A DNA stretch of 64,000 bases from Mycolicibacter minnesotensis (lineage in GTDB: Bacteria > Actinomycetota > Actinomycetes > Mycobacteriales > Mycobacteriaceae), in the NCBI RefSeq assembly GCF_010731755.1, contig NZ_AP022589.1, positions 2,666,001 to 2,730,000 on the forward strand, given 5' to 3'. Each line of letters opens with the position of its first letter. Position 1 is the first letter of the stretch. The notes below the pieces were generated by a model. That model was not told the origin of the DNA. It ran no database searches and saw only the letters and a program-made list of their open reading frames with translations. Both the position numbers and the translations under genes were made by a program. Below are positions 36,950 through 45,507 of this stretch, piece by piece.

Positions 36950-38323
36950 CTAGGGCACGTCGTCCCCGTCGGCGGAATCGTTGTCGCCCAATAGCTTCTC
37001 TGGGTGGTGGTAGTGGTTGGTGCGGGGTTGGCCTCTGTCTAGGTGTGGTGGGGGCAGGGTTTGGGTGGTGCCGTTGTGGTGTTTGCGGGTTTTCCAGCCG
37101 CCGGTGGTGATGAGTTGGTGGTGGGGGCCGCAGCGCAGGGTGAGGTCGGTGATGTCGGTGCGGCGGGTTTGGGCGTAGTCGGTGTCATGGTGGACTTCGC
37201 AGAGGTAGCCGGGGATCGGGCAGTGGGGGTGGGAACAGCCGCGTTCTTTGGCGTAGAGCACGATCCGTTGTCCGGGTGAGGCCAGGCGTTTGGTGTGGAA
37301 CAGGGCCAGTTCTTGGGCGCCGTGGTAGATGCGTAGGTAGTGGTGGGCGTGGCTGGCCATGGCGATGACGTCGCGCATGGGTAGCCAGGTGCCGCCGCCG
37401 GTGTGGGCTGTGCCGGTGCCGTTCTCCAGGTCGGTCAGGGTTGTCGAGACGATGATGGTGGCCGGTAGCCCGTTGTGTTGACCGAGGTCTCCGGAGGCCA
37501 GTAGGGCCCGACCCATGGCGGCGAGGGCGTCGTGGTTGCGTTGCGCGGCGCTGCGGGTGTCGGTGTCGATCTGGGCTTGTGTGGGTGTGCCGCTGGTGCA
37601 GGGGGTGGCATCGCTGGGATTGCACATGCCGGGGGCGGCCCAGCGGGCCAACACCGCATCAAGGGTGGCGCGGGCTTGGGGATCGAGAAACCCTTTGATG
37701 GGGCTCATGCCATCGCGATATTGGGGGCCCAGCACGATCCCGCGGCGTTTGGCGCGGTCGTCTTCGGTGTGGTTGCCGTCGGGGTGCAGGTGGTCGGCTA
37801 ACCGTGTTGCGAGTTTCGCGAGTTCGTCGGGACGACACGTGGTGCCTAGTTCGGTGAGGTGTTGTTCGGCTTGGGCCAAGGTGCCCGCATCGATATCAGT
37901 GGGCAGGTAGTGAAAGAAGGAGCGGATCACCGCGATGTGACCGGCTCCGATCTGCCCGTCGCGTTGGGCGGTGGCTACGGCGGGCCGTACCGGTTGCAGG
38001 GGTTCGCCGGTCAACGTTCGGCGTGCACCGAGTTCGGCAGCCTCAGCGATACGCCGCCCGGCTTCACCGCGGGTCAGATGCAGTTCGTCGGCCAGGATCC
38101 AGCGGGGTTTGCCGCCCAACTCTCCCGGGTCGGTGGCGGCGAGCCGGTTGACCAGCGGGTGTTCCACCGCGGGAAGCCGCCGGCGTAGCTTCTCGCAGCG
38201 CTGCAGCAGGGCCAGGCATTCCCGCGGTGTCAGGGAATCGAAGTCCAGATCCAGCGCCCGATCCAGGTCAGCGGCCAGCGCGTCGAAGGCTTCGACGACC
38301 TCTTCACGACTGCTCGAACGCAT
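36950..38323 (-). CDS. 13E12-type DUF222 protein with C-terminal HNH nuclease domain
   Basis: A 457-residue member of the mycobacterial REP13E12 family. It has an N-terminal DUF222 helical domain (about 1-300) and an HNH nuclease motif near 375-425: [20 protein letters not shown] with the zinc-binding Cys pairs, then [10 protein letters not shown]. These genes exist in many copies, behave as mobile or intron-endonuclease-like elements, and in M. tuberculosis serve as a prophage integration site. ATG 38323; TAGTAT lies upstream inside GCTAATACTAGC. It sits tail-to-tail with purH with one base between, where I recall no such gene in M. tuberculosis, so it is probably a local insertion. Confidence 0.88.
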   Translation of the reverse strand: MRSSSREEVVEAFDALAADLDRALDLDFDSLTPRECLALLQRCEKLRRRLPAVEHPLVNRLAATDPGELGGKPRWILADELHLTRGEAGRRIAEAAELGARRTLTGEPLQPVRPAVATAQRDGQIGAGHIAVIRSFFHYLPTDIDAGTLAQAEQHLTELGTTCRPDELAKLATRLADHLHPDGNHTEDDRAKRRGIVLGPQYRDGMSPIKGFLDPQARATLDAVLARWAAPGMCNPSDATPCTSGTPTQAQIDTDTRSAAQRNHDALAAMGRALLASGDLGQHNGLPATIIVSTTLTDLENGTGTAHTGGGTWLPMRDVIAMASHAHHYLRIYHGAQELALFHTKRLASPGQRIVLYAKERGCSHPHCPIPGYLCEVHHDTDYAQTRRTDITDLTLRCGPHHQLITTGGWKTRKHHNGTTQTLPPPHLDRGQPRTNHYHHPEKLLGDNDSADGDDVP

Positions 38324-38444
38324 GTGCTAATACTAGCGCCGACCACCGACACGTCGCAGAACTCATCCACAGCCAAAACCGCAGTGACGCAAGTGATTAG
38401 AGTGACGCAGGCCTGGCAGAGCGGCTTTGCAAGACCTTCGACCC

Positions 38445-38494
38445 TTGACAAAAAGATTGCAGGCACTCACTATCTAACTCAATCCCTGAGTTAG
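38445..38494 (+). promoter_or_regulatory. Promoter with palindromic operator for the deacylase-tetR operon
   Basis: TTGACA (38445-38450) and ACTATC (38469-38474, 18-base spacing) form a promoter. Directly over the expected start is a perfect inverted repeat, CTAACTCA (38474-38481) and TGAGTTAG (38487-38494), five bases apart. This is a classical TetR-family operator layout; the TetR gene downstream is the likely repressor. AGGAG at 38493-38497 is the ribosome-binding site. Confidence 0.65.
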
Positions 38495-38501
38495 GAGTGC
38501 T

Positions 38502-40280
38502 GTGGTGGCTTACGACCTGATCATCCGCAACGGACTGTGGTTCGACGGCCTGGGCAACGCCCCGCAGGTTCGCACCCTGGGTATTCGCGACGGTGTCGTC
38601 GCCGACGTCGTGTCCGGGGAGCTCGATGAGACTGCCTGCCCGGAGGTGATCGACGCGGCCGGCAAGTGGGTGGTCCCAGGCTTCATCGACGTGCACACCC
38701 ACTACGACGCCGAGGTGCTGCTGGACCCGGGTCTGCGGGAATCGGTGCGCCACGGCGTCACCACGGTGCTGCTGGGCAATTGCTCACTGTCGACGGTCTA
38801 CGCCGAGTCCGAGGACGCCGCCGACCTGTTCAGCCGAGTCGAGGCGGTCCCGCGCAAGTTCGTGCTGGACGCGCTGCAGTCCAAGAAGACCTGGTCCACG
38901 CCCGCCGAGTACGTAGCTGCCCTGGAGGAGTTGCCGCTCGGGCCGAACGTCAGCTCGATGCTGGGCCACTCGGATCTGCGGACCGCGGTGCTCGGCTTGG
39001 ACCGCGCCACCACCGATGGCGTCGTCCCGACCGATGCCGAGCTGGAGCAGATGGCCGCCCTGCTGGACCAAGGCCTCGATGCCGGACTGTTGGGCATGTC
39101 CGGGATGGACGCCCCGATCGACAAGCTCGACGGCGACCGTTTCCGGTCCCGCGCGCTGCCCTCGACGTTCGCCACCTGGCGTGAGCGCCGGCGGCTGATC
39201 AAAGTGCTGCGCAAGCGCGGCCGGATGCTGCAGAGCGCGCCCGACGTCCGAAACCCGTTGACAGCCCTGAACTTCTTTCTGACCAGCAGTGGGATGTTCG
39301 GCCGGCGGCGCGGCGTTCGGATGAGCCTGCTGGTCTCCGCGGACGCCAAGTCGGCGCCCGGCGCGGTCCGGGTCTTCGGTCCGGGTGCTCGGCTGCTCAA
39401 CGCCGTGCTGGGCTCCAGCGTGCGATTCCAGCACCTGCCGGTGCCGTTCGAGTTGTATTCCGACGGAATCGATCTGCCGGTGTTCGAGGAGTTCGGTGCG
39501 GGAACCGCTGCGCTGCATCTGCGCGACCAGTTGGAGCGCAATGCGCTGCTGGCCGATACCGAATACCGCCGCAAGTTCCGCAAGGCCTTCGACCGCAAGA
39601 AGCTGGGTCCGTCGCTGTGGCACCGCGACTTCCACGACGCGGTGATCGTCGAATGTCCCGATGCCAGCTTGATCGGCAAGAGCTTTGGCCAGATCGCCGA
39701 GGAGCGTGGGCTGCATCCGCTGGACGCATTCCTCGACGTACTGGTGGACAACGGCGAACGCAACGTCCGCTGGACCACGATCGTCGCCAACCACCGACCC
39801 AAGCAGCTGGACAAGCTGGCGAATGAGCCGGTGATCCACATGGGGTTCTCCGACGCCGGAGCGCACCTGCGCAACATGGCCTTCTACAACTACGCGCTAC
39901 GGCTGCTCAAACGAGTCCGCGACGCCGAGGCCGCCGGCCGGCCCTTCATGAGCGTCCAGCGGGCGGTCTACCGGCTGACCTCCGAAGTCGCCGATTGGTT
40001 CGGGTTCGAGGCGGGCACACTGCGCCAAGGCGACCGCGCGGACTTCGTGGTGATCGACCCCGCGGGTCTTACCGACGCGGTCGACGGCTACCACGAGGAA
40101 AAGGTGCCGTTCTATGGCGATCTGAGCCGGATGGTCAACCGCAACGACGATGCCGTGGTGGCTACCGGGGTGGGAGGCACTGTGGTGTTCCGCAACGGAA
40201 CGTTCTGTGATGGCTACGGCACAACGGTGCGCTCCGGCCACTTCCTGCGCGCCGGATCCCCGCAACTGCAGTCGGTTTAG
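38502..40280 (+). CDS. N-acyl-D-amino-acid deacylase family amidohydrolase
   Basis: A metal-dependent amidohydrolase of 592 residues, related to D-aminoacylases and dihydroorotase-type enzymes. It has LIIRNGLWFDGLGN at the start, the metal site VPGFIDVHTHYDAEVLLDPG (about 60-79), GVTTVLLGNCSLS, and the late catalytic Asp in MGFSDAGAHLRNMAFYN. The C-terminal RQGDRADFVVIDP belongs to the small beta-sandwich. It should remove acyl groups from D-amino acids or similar amides. GTG 38502 is given; GTG 38505 has better spacing to AGGAG. It is co-transcribed with a TetR gene four bases downstream. The true substrate is unknown. Confidence 0.88.
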   Translation: MVAYDLIIRNGLWFDGLGNAPQVRTLGIRDGVVADVVSGELDETACPEVIDAAGKWVVPGFIDVHTHYDAEVLLDPGLRESVRHGVTTVLLGNCSLSTVYAESEDAADLFSRVEAVPRKFVLDALQSKKTWSTPAEYVAALEELPLGPNVSSMLGHSDLRTAVLGLDRATTDGVVPTDAELEQMAALLDQGLDAGLLGMSGMDAPIDKLDGDRFRSRALPSTFATWRERRRLIKVLRKRGRMLQSAPDVRNPLTALNFFLTSSGMFGRRRGVRMSLLVSADAKSAPGAVRVFGPGARLLNAVLGSSVRFQHLPVPFELYSDGIDLPVFEEFGAGTAALHLRDQLERNALLADTEYRRKFRKAFDRKKLGPSLWHRDFHDAVIVECPDASLIGKSFGQIAEERGLHPLDAFLDVLVDNGERNVRWTTIVANHRPKQLDKLANEPVIHMGFSDAGAHLRNMAFYNYALRLLKRVRDAEAAGRPFMSVQRAVYRLTSEVADWFGFEAGTLRQGDRADFVVIDPAGLTDAVDGYHEEKVPFYGDLSRMVNRNDDAVVATGVGGTVVFRNGTFCDGYGTTVRSGHFLRAGSPQLQSV

Positions 40281-40283
40281 CGC

Positions 40284-40889
40284 ATGGCACGAACCCAGCA
40301 GGAGCGCCGGGAGGCCACCGTGGCCGGTTTGCTCGACGCCAGCATCGCCACTATCGCCGAGATCGGCTACGCCCGGGCATCAGCCAAGGTGATCGCCGCG
40401 CGTGCCGGAGTTTCCGATGGGGCATTGTTCCGGCACTTCGGCACCATGGGTGATTTCATGGCGGCCACCGGGCAGGAAGTCTTGCGACGGCAGCTCGAGC
40501 TGATCGGCAAGCAAGTGGCGGCGATCCCGGCCGACGGCCCGGCGCTGGAGACGGTGTTGACCCTGCTCCGGGATCTGACGGCGAACTCCAACAACGCGGT
40601 GTTCTACGAGTTGCTGATCGCGGCACGCACCGACGAGAAGCTTCGGTCCACGCTGTCGGAGGTGTTGGACGAATACAGTGCGAAGATCTACGACACCGCC
40701 CGCGGGTTTCCCGGCGCCGACGCATTTCCTGCGGAGCTGTTCCCCAACGTTGTTGCGCTGCTGACCAACACCTTCGACGGTGCCGCCATCGTGCGGGCCG
40801 TGCGGCCACAGCCCGAGATCGAGGCCAACCGGATTCCGTTGCTGCTGGCGCTGTTGCAGGGGCAGGCTCAGGCGCCGAGAGTCGTCTGA
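40284..40889 (+). CDS. TetR-family regulator
   Basis: A 201-residue TetR repressor with an N-terminal helix-turn-helix (about 10-55: ASIATIAEIGYARASAKVIA, AGVSDGALFRHFG) and an unrelated ligand-binding half. It lies 3 bases behind the deacylase gene, so it is almost certainly in the same transcript, and probably controls it through the palindrome at 38474-38494. Its 3' end overlaps the end of the convergent lipase gene by 22 bases. The inducer is unknown. Confidence 0.92.
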   Translation: MARTQQERREATVAGLLDASIATIAEIGYARASAKVIAARAGVSDGALFRHFGTMGDFMAATGQEVLRRQLELIGKQVAAIPADGPALETVLTLLRDLTANSNNAVFYELLIAARTDEKLRSTLSEVLDEYSAKIYDTARGFPGADAFPAELFPNVVALLTNTFDGAAIVRAVRPQPEIEANRIPLLLALLQGQAQAPRVV

Positions 40890-41893
40890 CTGCTCGGCTG
40901 GGCGTCGGCCACGGCATAGTCGATGAACTCGGCGATCTCGGCGATGGCCCGGAGTGCATCGGGGTTGACGTCGAAGGTGAGCTGAAACATGTGCAACGCG
41001 CGGTCCCAGATCTGAACCCAGTTCGGCACTCCGGCGGCGGTGAGCTTGTCGGCCAGCGCGAAGGTGTCGTTGCGCAGCATCTCGTTGTCACCGACCTGCA
41101 GCAGGAATGGCCCCAGGCCGCGCAGCTCAGCCTCGGGCGGCATCACGGGCAGTGCGCGGGTGCCGTTCACGGTGGCAAACACCCGGTAGATGAACATGAA
41201 CGCCATGAACGGGAAGAACGGATCGCGGCGGGTGCGCGCGGCCTGGCGTTTGATCTCCATATCCGACGACGTCAGCGGCGACATCAGGACCTGACCCGCG
41301 GGCGCGGCAAGTCCCGCGTCGCGGGCGGCCAGGGCGGTGTTCACCGCCATCAGGCCACCGGCGGAGTCTCCGGCCATCACAATGCGGTCCGCTCTGAATC
41401 CGGCGTCCAGAACGCGGCGGTAGGCGCACAGCCCGTCGGAGACGGCCTCCTCGATGCCGGCCAGCGGTGCCAGGCGGTAGCCGACATTGAAAACACGGGC
41501 GCCGGCGGCCTCGGACAGCTTGCTGGCGAAGCGGCGATGCGAGTTGAGCCCCAGCGTCACCAACGCTGAGCCGTGGAAATAGACGATCACCCGGTCGGAG
41601 TCGCGGGCGCTGGGCGCCACCACCCATTCCGCCGGGCAGTCGGTCAGCCGCTCGCGCGTCACCTGGGTGCCGGGCAGGGCCCGGATGTAGCGCATCGGTT
41701 GATCGATGAGGTCAAGGCGTGCGCGCTGTAGGGCGGCGGGCCACAACCGATTGACCGCCATACCGATGAGGGTCAGCGCTGCGATCGAGGTGCGCAGAAA
41801 GACGGCCGCGGCCACGCCCAGCAGTCGGGCCTGCCATGAAGCCGGACCGAAATGCGTCTGAGCCGGGCGTTCGGGCCATTCCGGAAAGTTCAC
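40868..41893 (-). CDS. Alpha/beta hydrolase of the hormone-sensitive-lipase group, membrane-anchored
   Basis: A 341-residue esterase/lipase. An N-terminal hydrophobic helix (LLGVAAAVFLRTSIAALTLI) suggests membrane association. The hydrolase domain has YFHGSALVTLG in place of the usual HGGG oxyanion loop, the nucleophile Ser in GDSAGG, and candidate Asp/His near GDNEMLRNDTFALAD and WDRALHMFQ. I chose GTG 41893 (VNFPEWPERP); TACCCT lies seven bases before it, giving a leaderless arrangement inside a palindrome. The far upstream frame is not conserved. It converges on the TetR gene and diverges from the AAA+ gene. Substrate unknown. Confidence 0.85.
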   Translation of the reverse strand: MNFPEWPERPAQTHFGPASWQARLLGVAAAVFLRTSIAALTLIGMAVNRLWPAALQRARLDLIDQPMRYIRALPGTQVTRERLTDCPAEWVVAPSARDSDRVIVYFHGSALVTLGLNSHRRFASKLSEAAGARVFNVGYRLAPLAGIEEAVSDGLCAYRRVLDAGFRADRIVMAGDSAGGLMAVNTALAARDAGLAAPAGQVLMSPLTSSDMEIKRQAARTRRDPFFPFMAFMFIYRVFATVNGTRALPVMPPEAELRGLGPFLLQVGDNEMLRNDTFALADKLTAAGVPNWVQIWDRALHMFQLTFDVNPDALRAIAEIAEFIDYAVADAQPSSQTTLGA

Positions 41894-41909
41894 GATACCC
41901 AGGGTATCG
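41893..41909. promoter_or_regulatory. Perfect palindrome over the lipase start
   Basis: CGATACCC (41893-41900) and GGGTATCG (41902-41909) form a perfect 8-bp inverted repeat around one base. It touches the GTG start and contains TACCCT, the candidate -10 of the lipase gene. A repressor here would block initiation. It differs from the deacylase operator, so a different regulator is likely. Confidence 0.5.
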
Positions 41910-41972
41910 GGTATTGACCAGCCGGATGAACCGGGACATCGTGACGGACTTTGCCACCCGTCGTAGCGTGGA

Positions 41973-43373
41973 GTGGTGACCGCGTCGAACGCCCCGCACG
42001 ATCTGCCCAAGAATCTCGGTGAGCTGCGTGCCGCCGGGCATCGTGAGAGGGGAGTCAAACAGGAGATCGCCGAGAACCTCCTGGCTCGCCTGGCCGACGG
42101 TGACAACGCCGCGGCCATCTGGCCCGGGCTCTTCGGTTTCGACGACACCGTGCTGCCGCAGCTCGAACGCGCCCTGATCGCGGGGCATGACATCGTGCTG
42201 CTCGGCGAACGCGGTCAGGGCAAGACGCGGCTGTTGCGGGCACTCGTCGGGCTGCTCGATGAGTGGACCCCGGTGATCGCCGGCGCGGAATTCGGTGAGC
42301 ACCCGTATTCGCCGATCACACCCGAGTCGACACGGCGGGCAGCCGAACTCGGCGACGATCTGCCGGTGTCGTGGCGGCACCGCAGTGAGCGCTACACCGA
42401 GAAGCTGGCCACCCCCGACACCAGCGTCGCCGACCTGGTCGGCGACATCGACCCGATCAAGGTCGCCGAAGGCCGCAGTCTGGGTGACCCCGAGACCATC
42501 GCCTACGGCCTGATCCCGCGAGCGCACCGCGGCATCGTCGCCATCAACGAGCTCCCCGACCTGGCCGAGCGCATCCAGGTGTCGATGCTCAACGTGATGG
42601 AAGAGCGTGACATTCAGGTGCGCGGCTACATCCTGCGCCTGCCGCTGGACGTGTTGGTGGTCGCCAGCGCCAACCCGGAGGACTACACCAACCGCGGTCG
42701 CATCATCACCCCCCTCAAGGACCGTTTCGGCGCCGAGATCCGCACCCACTACCCGCTGGAACTCGACGCCGAGGTCGACGTGATCGCGCAGGAGGCCCAC
42801 CTGAGCGCCCAGGTGCCCGATTACCTGCTGGCGGTGTTGGCCCGGTTCGCCCGCTATCTGCGCGAGTCTCGTTCGGTGGATCAGCGTTCCGGCGTCTCGG
42901 CACGGTTCGCGATCGCCGCCGCGGAGACGGTGGCGGCCTCCGCGCGGCATCGGGGCGCGGTGCTGGGTGAAACCGACCCGGTCGCCCGAGTGGTGGATCT
43001 GAGCACGATCGTCGACGTGCTGCGCGGCAAGCTGGAGTTCGAATCCGGAGAAGAGGGCCGCGAACAGGGTGTTCTGGAGCACCTGTTGCGCCGCGCCACC
43101 GCCGATACCGCGGCGCGAGAGCTGGGCGGGATCGACGTGGGCCCGCTGGTGGCCGCGGTCGAGGAAGCTGCGGTGACGACCGGGGAGCGGATCTCGGCCA
43201 AATCGGTGCTGGCCGCGCTGCCGGACCTGCCGGTGATCGACGCGGTGGCGGAGCGGCTGGGCGCGGAATCCGAGGGCGAACGGGCTGCGGCGCTCGAGCT
43301 TGCTTTGGAGGCGCTGTACCTGGCCAAGCGCATCGACAAGACCTCCGACGAGGGCGAAACCGTCTATGGCTAG
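41973..43373 (+). CDS. MoxR/magnesium-chelatase-like AAA+ ATPase (Rv0958-type)
   Basis: A 466-residue AAA+ ATPase of the ChlI/MoxR group. It has P-loop GERGQGKTRLLRAL (about 76-89), Walker B-region GIVAINELPDLAERIQVSM, sensor VVASANPEDYTNRGRIITPLKDRF, and a C-terminal helical lid. Such proteins work as chaperones with VWA-domain partners, inserting metals or remodelling complexes. The name magnesium chelatase is inherited, since no chlorophyll pathway is expected. Start GTG 41973 or 41976. The stop overlaps the start of the VWA gene by eight bases, so the pair forms a unit as Rv0958-Rv0959 does. Confidence 0.9.
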   Translation: MVTASNAPHDLPKNLGELRAAGHRERGVKQEIAENLLARLADGDNAAAIWPGLFGFDDTVLPQLERALIAGHDIVLLGERGQGKTRLLRALVGLLDEWTPVIAGAEFGEHPYSPITPESTRRAAELGDDLPVSWRHRSERYTEKLATPDTSVADLVGDIDPIKVAEGRSLGDPETIAYGLIPRAHRGIVAINELPDLAERIQVSMLNVMEERDIQVRGYILRLPLDVLVVASANPEDYTNRGRIITPLKDRFGAEIRTHYPLELDAEVDVIAQEAHLSAQVPDYLLAVLARFARYLRESRSVDQRSGVSARFAIAAAETVAASARHRGAVLGETDPVARVVDLSTIVDVLRGKLEFESGEEGREQGVLEHLLRRATADTAARELGGIDVGPLVAAVEEAAVTTGERISAKSVLAALPDLPVIDAVAERLGAESEGERAAALELALEALYLAKRIDKTSDEGETVYG

Positions 43374-45483
43374 AGGCCATGGCGCCCGGGGATCACGGTA
43401 TTCGGCCTACACCGGTGGGCCGGATCCGTTGGCGCCGCCGGTCGACCTGGCCGAGGCGCTGGAGGAGATCGGGCGTGACGTCATGGAGGGGACGTCACCG
43501 CGGCGGGCACTGCAGGAGTTGTTGCGCCGCGGCACCAAGAATCTGACCGGTGCCGACCAGCTGGCTGCGGAGGCGCAGCGACGACGTCGGGAACTATTGC
43601 GCCGCAACAATTTGGACGGCACCTTGGCCGAGGTCAAGAAGCTGCTCGACGAGGCGGTGCTGGCCGAGCGCAAGGAGCTGGCCCGCGCCCTCGACGACGA
43701 CGCGCGTTTCGGCGAGATGCAACTGGAGGCACTCTCGCCTTCTCCGGCCAAGGCCGTGCAGGAACTGGCCGACTACGACTGGCGCAGCGGCGAGGCCCGC
43801 GAGTCCTACGAGAAGATCAAGGATCTGCTCGGCCGCGAGATGCTCGACCAGCGTTTCGCCGGCATGAAGCAGGCATTGGAAGGTGCCACCGACGCTGACC
43901 GGCAACGGGTCAGCGACATGCTCGATGATCTCAATGACTTGTTGGACAAGCACTCTCAGGGCAAAGACAGTCCCGAGGATTTCCAACAGTTCATGGACAA
44001 ACACGGCGAGTTCTTCCCGGAGAACCCGAGCAATGTCGAAGAGTTGCTGGATTCGCTGGCCCAGCGGGCGGCCGCCGCACAACGCTTCCGCAACTCCCTG
44101 ACCGCAGAACAGCGCGCGGAGCTTGATGCGTTGGCCGAGCAGGCATTCGGCTCGCCGTCGTTGCAGCAGGCGCTCGGGCGGCTCGACGCACACCTGCAGG
44201 CGGCCCGGCCCGGCGAGGACTGGACCGGCTCGTCGGAGTTCTCCGGCGACAACCCGCTGGGCATGGGGGAGGGCGCGGCGGCACTGGCCGACATCGCTGA
44301 GCTCGAGCAGCTGGCCGAGCAGCTGTCGCAGGCTTATCCGGGCGCCAGCATGGACGACGTCGACCTCGATGCTCTGGCCCGCCAGCTGGGCGATCAGGCC
44401 GCCGTGGACGCGCGCACCCTGGCCGAATTGGAACGCGCACTGCTCAACCAGGGATTTCTGGATCGCAGCTCTGATGGCCAGTGGAGGCTGTCGCCCAAGG
44501 CGATGCGCCGGCTCGGCGAGACCGCGCTCCGTGATGTGGCACGGCAACTTTCCGGGCGCCGCGGCGAGCGTGACCACCGGCGGGCGGGGGCGGCCGGGGA
44601 GCTGACCGGTGCGACTCGGCCGTGGCAGTTCGGGGACACCGAACCGTGGAACGTCACTCGGACCCTGACGAACTCGGTACTGCGGCAGGTCGCCGGCGGT
44701 TCAGCGAGGCTCGACGAAGGAGAGGCGAAGCTGGGGCCGCCACGTGGACCCGGCGGTTCAGCGAGGCTCGACGAAGGAGAGGCGAAGCTGGGGCCGCCGC
44801 GTGGACCCGGCGGTTCAGCGAGGCTCGACGGCACCCGCGGCCGGCTGTCGATCAGCGTTGACGACGTCGAGGTCTCGGAGACCGAGACCCGTACCCAATC
44901 CGCCGTCGCGCTGCTGGTGGACACGTCGTTCTCCATGGTGATGGACAACCGCTGGCTGCCGATGAAGCGGACCGCGCTGGCATTGAACCACTTGGTCAGC
45001 ACCCGATTTCGGTCAGATGCGTTGCAGATCATCGCCTTCGGCCGTTACGCGCGCACGGTGACCGCCGCGGAGCTGACCGGCCTGGAGGGCGTCTATGAGC
45101 AGGGCACCAATCTGCACCATGCCTTGGCGCTGGCCGCCCGGCATCTGCGCCGCCATCCCAACGCCCAGCCGGTGGTGCTGGTGGTCACCGACGGCGAGCC
45201 GACTGCGCACCTGGAGGACTACCGCGGCGACGGCAGCGCGGGACCGGCGGTGTTTTTCGACTACCCACCGCATCCGCGGACCATTGCCCATACCGTCCGG
45301 GGCTTCGATGACGTTGCCAGGCTCGGTGCGCAGGTGACGATCTTCCGCCTGGGGGATGATCCGGGCTTGGCCCGATTCATCGATCAGGTGGCGCGCCGGG
45401 TCCAGGGCAGGGTGGTGGTGCCCGAACTCGACGGCTTGGGAGCGGCGGTGGTCGGCGACTACCTGAGGTCGCGACGCCGTTAG
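43366..45483 (+). CDS. VWA-domain protein partner of the AAA+ ATPase (Rv0959-type)
   Basis: A 705-residue protein with a long, charged helical N-terminal part (about 20-410, ending LAELERALLNQGFLDRSSDG) and a C-terminal von Willebrand A domain (about 510-705). The MIDAS motif is intact: LVDTSFSMVMD (DxSxS) with later Thr/Asp. It should bind a protein ligand through Mg2+ and act with the AAA+ partner. ATG 43366 lies inside the partner's last codons. Between the two parts is a 57-bp tandem repeat (residues 444-488) that lengthens the linker; I recall the M. tuberculosis protein as about 30 residues shorter. Confidence 0.9.
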   Translation: MARGHGARGSRYSAYTGGPDPLAPPVDLAEALEEIGRDVMEGTSPRRALQELLRRGTKNLTGADQLAAEAQRRRRELLRRNNLDGTLAEVKKLLDEAVLAERKELARALDDDARFGEMQLEALSPSPAKAVQELADYDWRSGEARESYEKIKDLLGREMLDQRFAGMKQALEGATDADRQRVSDMLDDLNDLLDKHSQGKDSPEDFQQFMDKHGEFFPENPSNVEELLDSLAQRAAAAQRFRNSLTAEQRAELDALAEQAFGSPSLQQALGRLDAHLQAARPGEDWTGSSEFSGDNPLGMGEGAAALADIAELEQLAEQLSQAYPGASMDDVDLDALARQLGDQAAVDARTLAELERALLNQGFLDRSSDGQWRLSPKAMRRLGETALRDVARQLSGRRGERDHRRAGAAGELTGATRPWQFGDTEPWNVTRTLTNSVLRQVAGGSARLDEGEAKLGPPRGPGGSARLDEGEAKLGPPRGPGGSARLDGTRGRLSISVDDVEVSETETRTQSAVALLVDTSFSMVMDNRWLPMKRTALALNHLVSTRFRSDALQIIAFGRYARTVTAAELTGLEGVYEQGTNLHHALALAARHLRRHPNAQPVVLVVTDGEPTAHLEDYRGDGSAGPAVFFDYPPHPRTIAHTVRGFDDVARLGAQVTIFRLGDDPGLARFIDQVARRVQGRVVVPELDGLGAAVVGDYLRSRRR
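44695..44830 (+). repeat. In-frame 57-bp minisatellite, two full units plus 22 bp
   Basis: Units at 44695-44751 and 44752-44808 differ at one base that I can see, and a partial third runs to 44830. Each unit encodes the 19 residues GGSARLDEGEAKLGPPRGP. The length is a multiple of three, so copy changes would keep the VWA reading frame. It is a candidate VNTR typing locus. Confidence 0.85.
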
Positions 45484-45507
45484 AGTCGACGCGCCGCGAC
45501 AGGGCGC

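Noticed and set aside
44622..44861. Alternative-frame ORF across the 57-bp repeats
   Set aside because: The repeat lacks stop codons in more than one frame, so the extra frame is a by-product; the VWA frame is supported by flanking domains.
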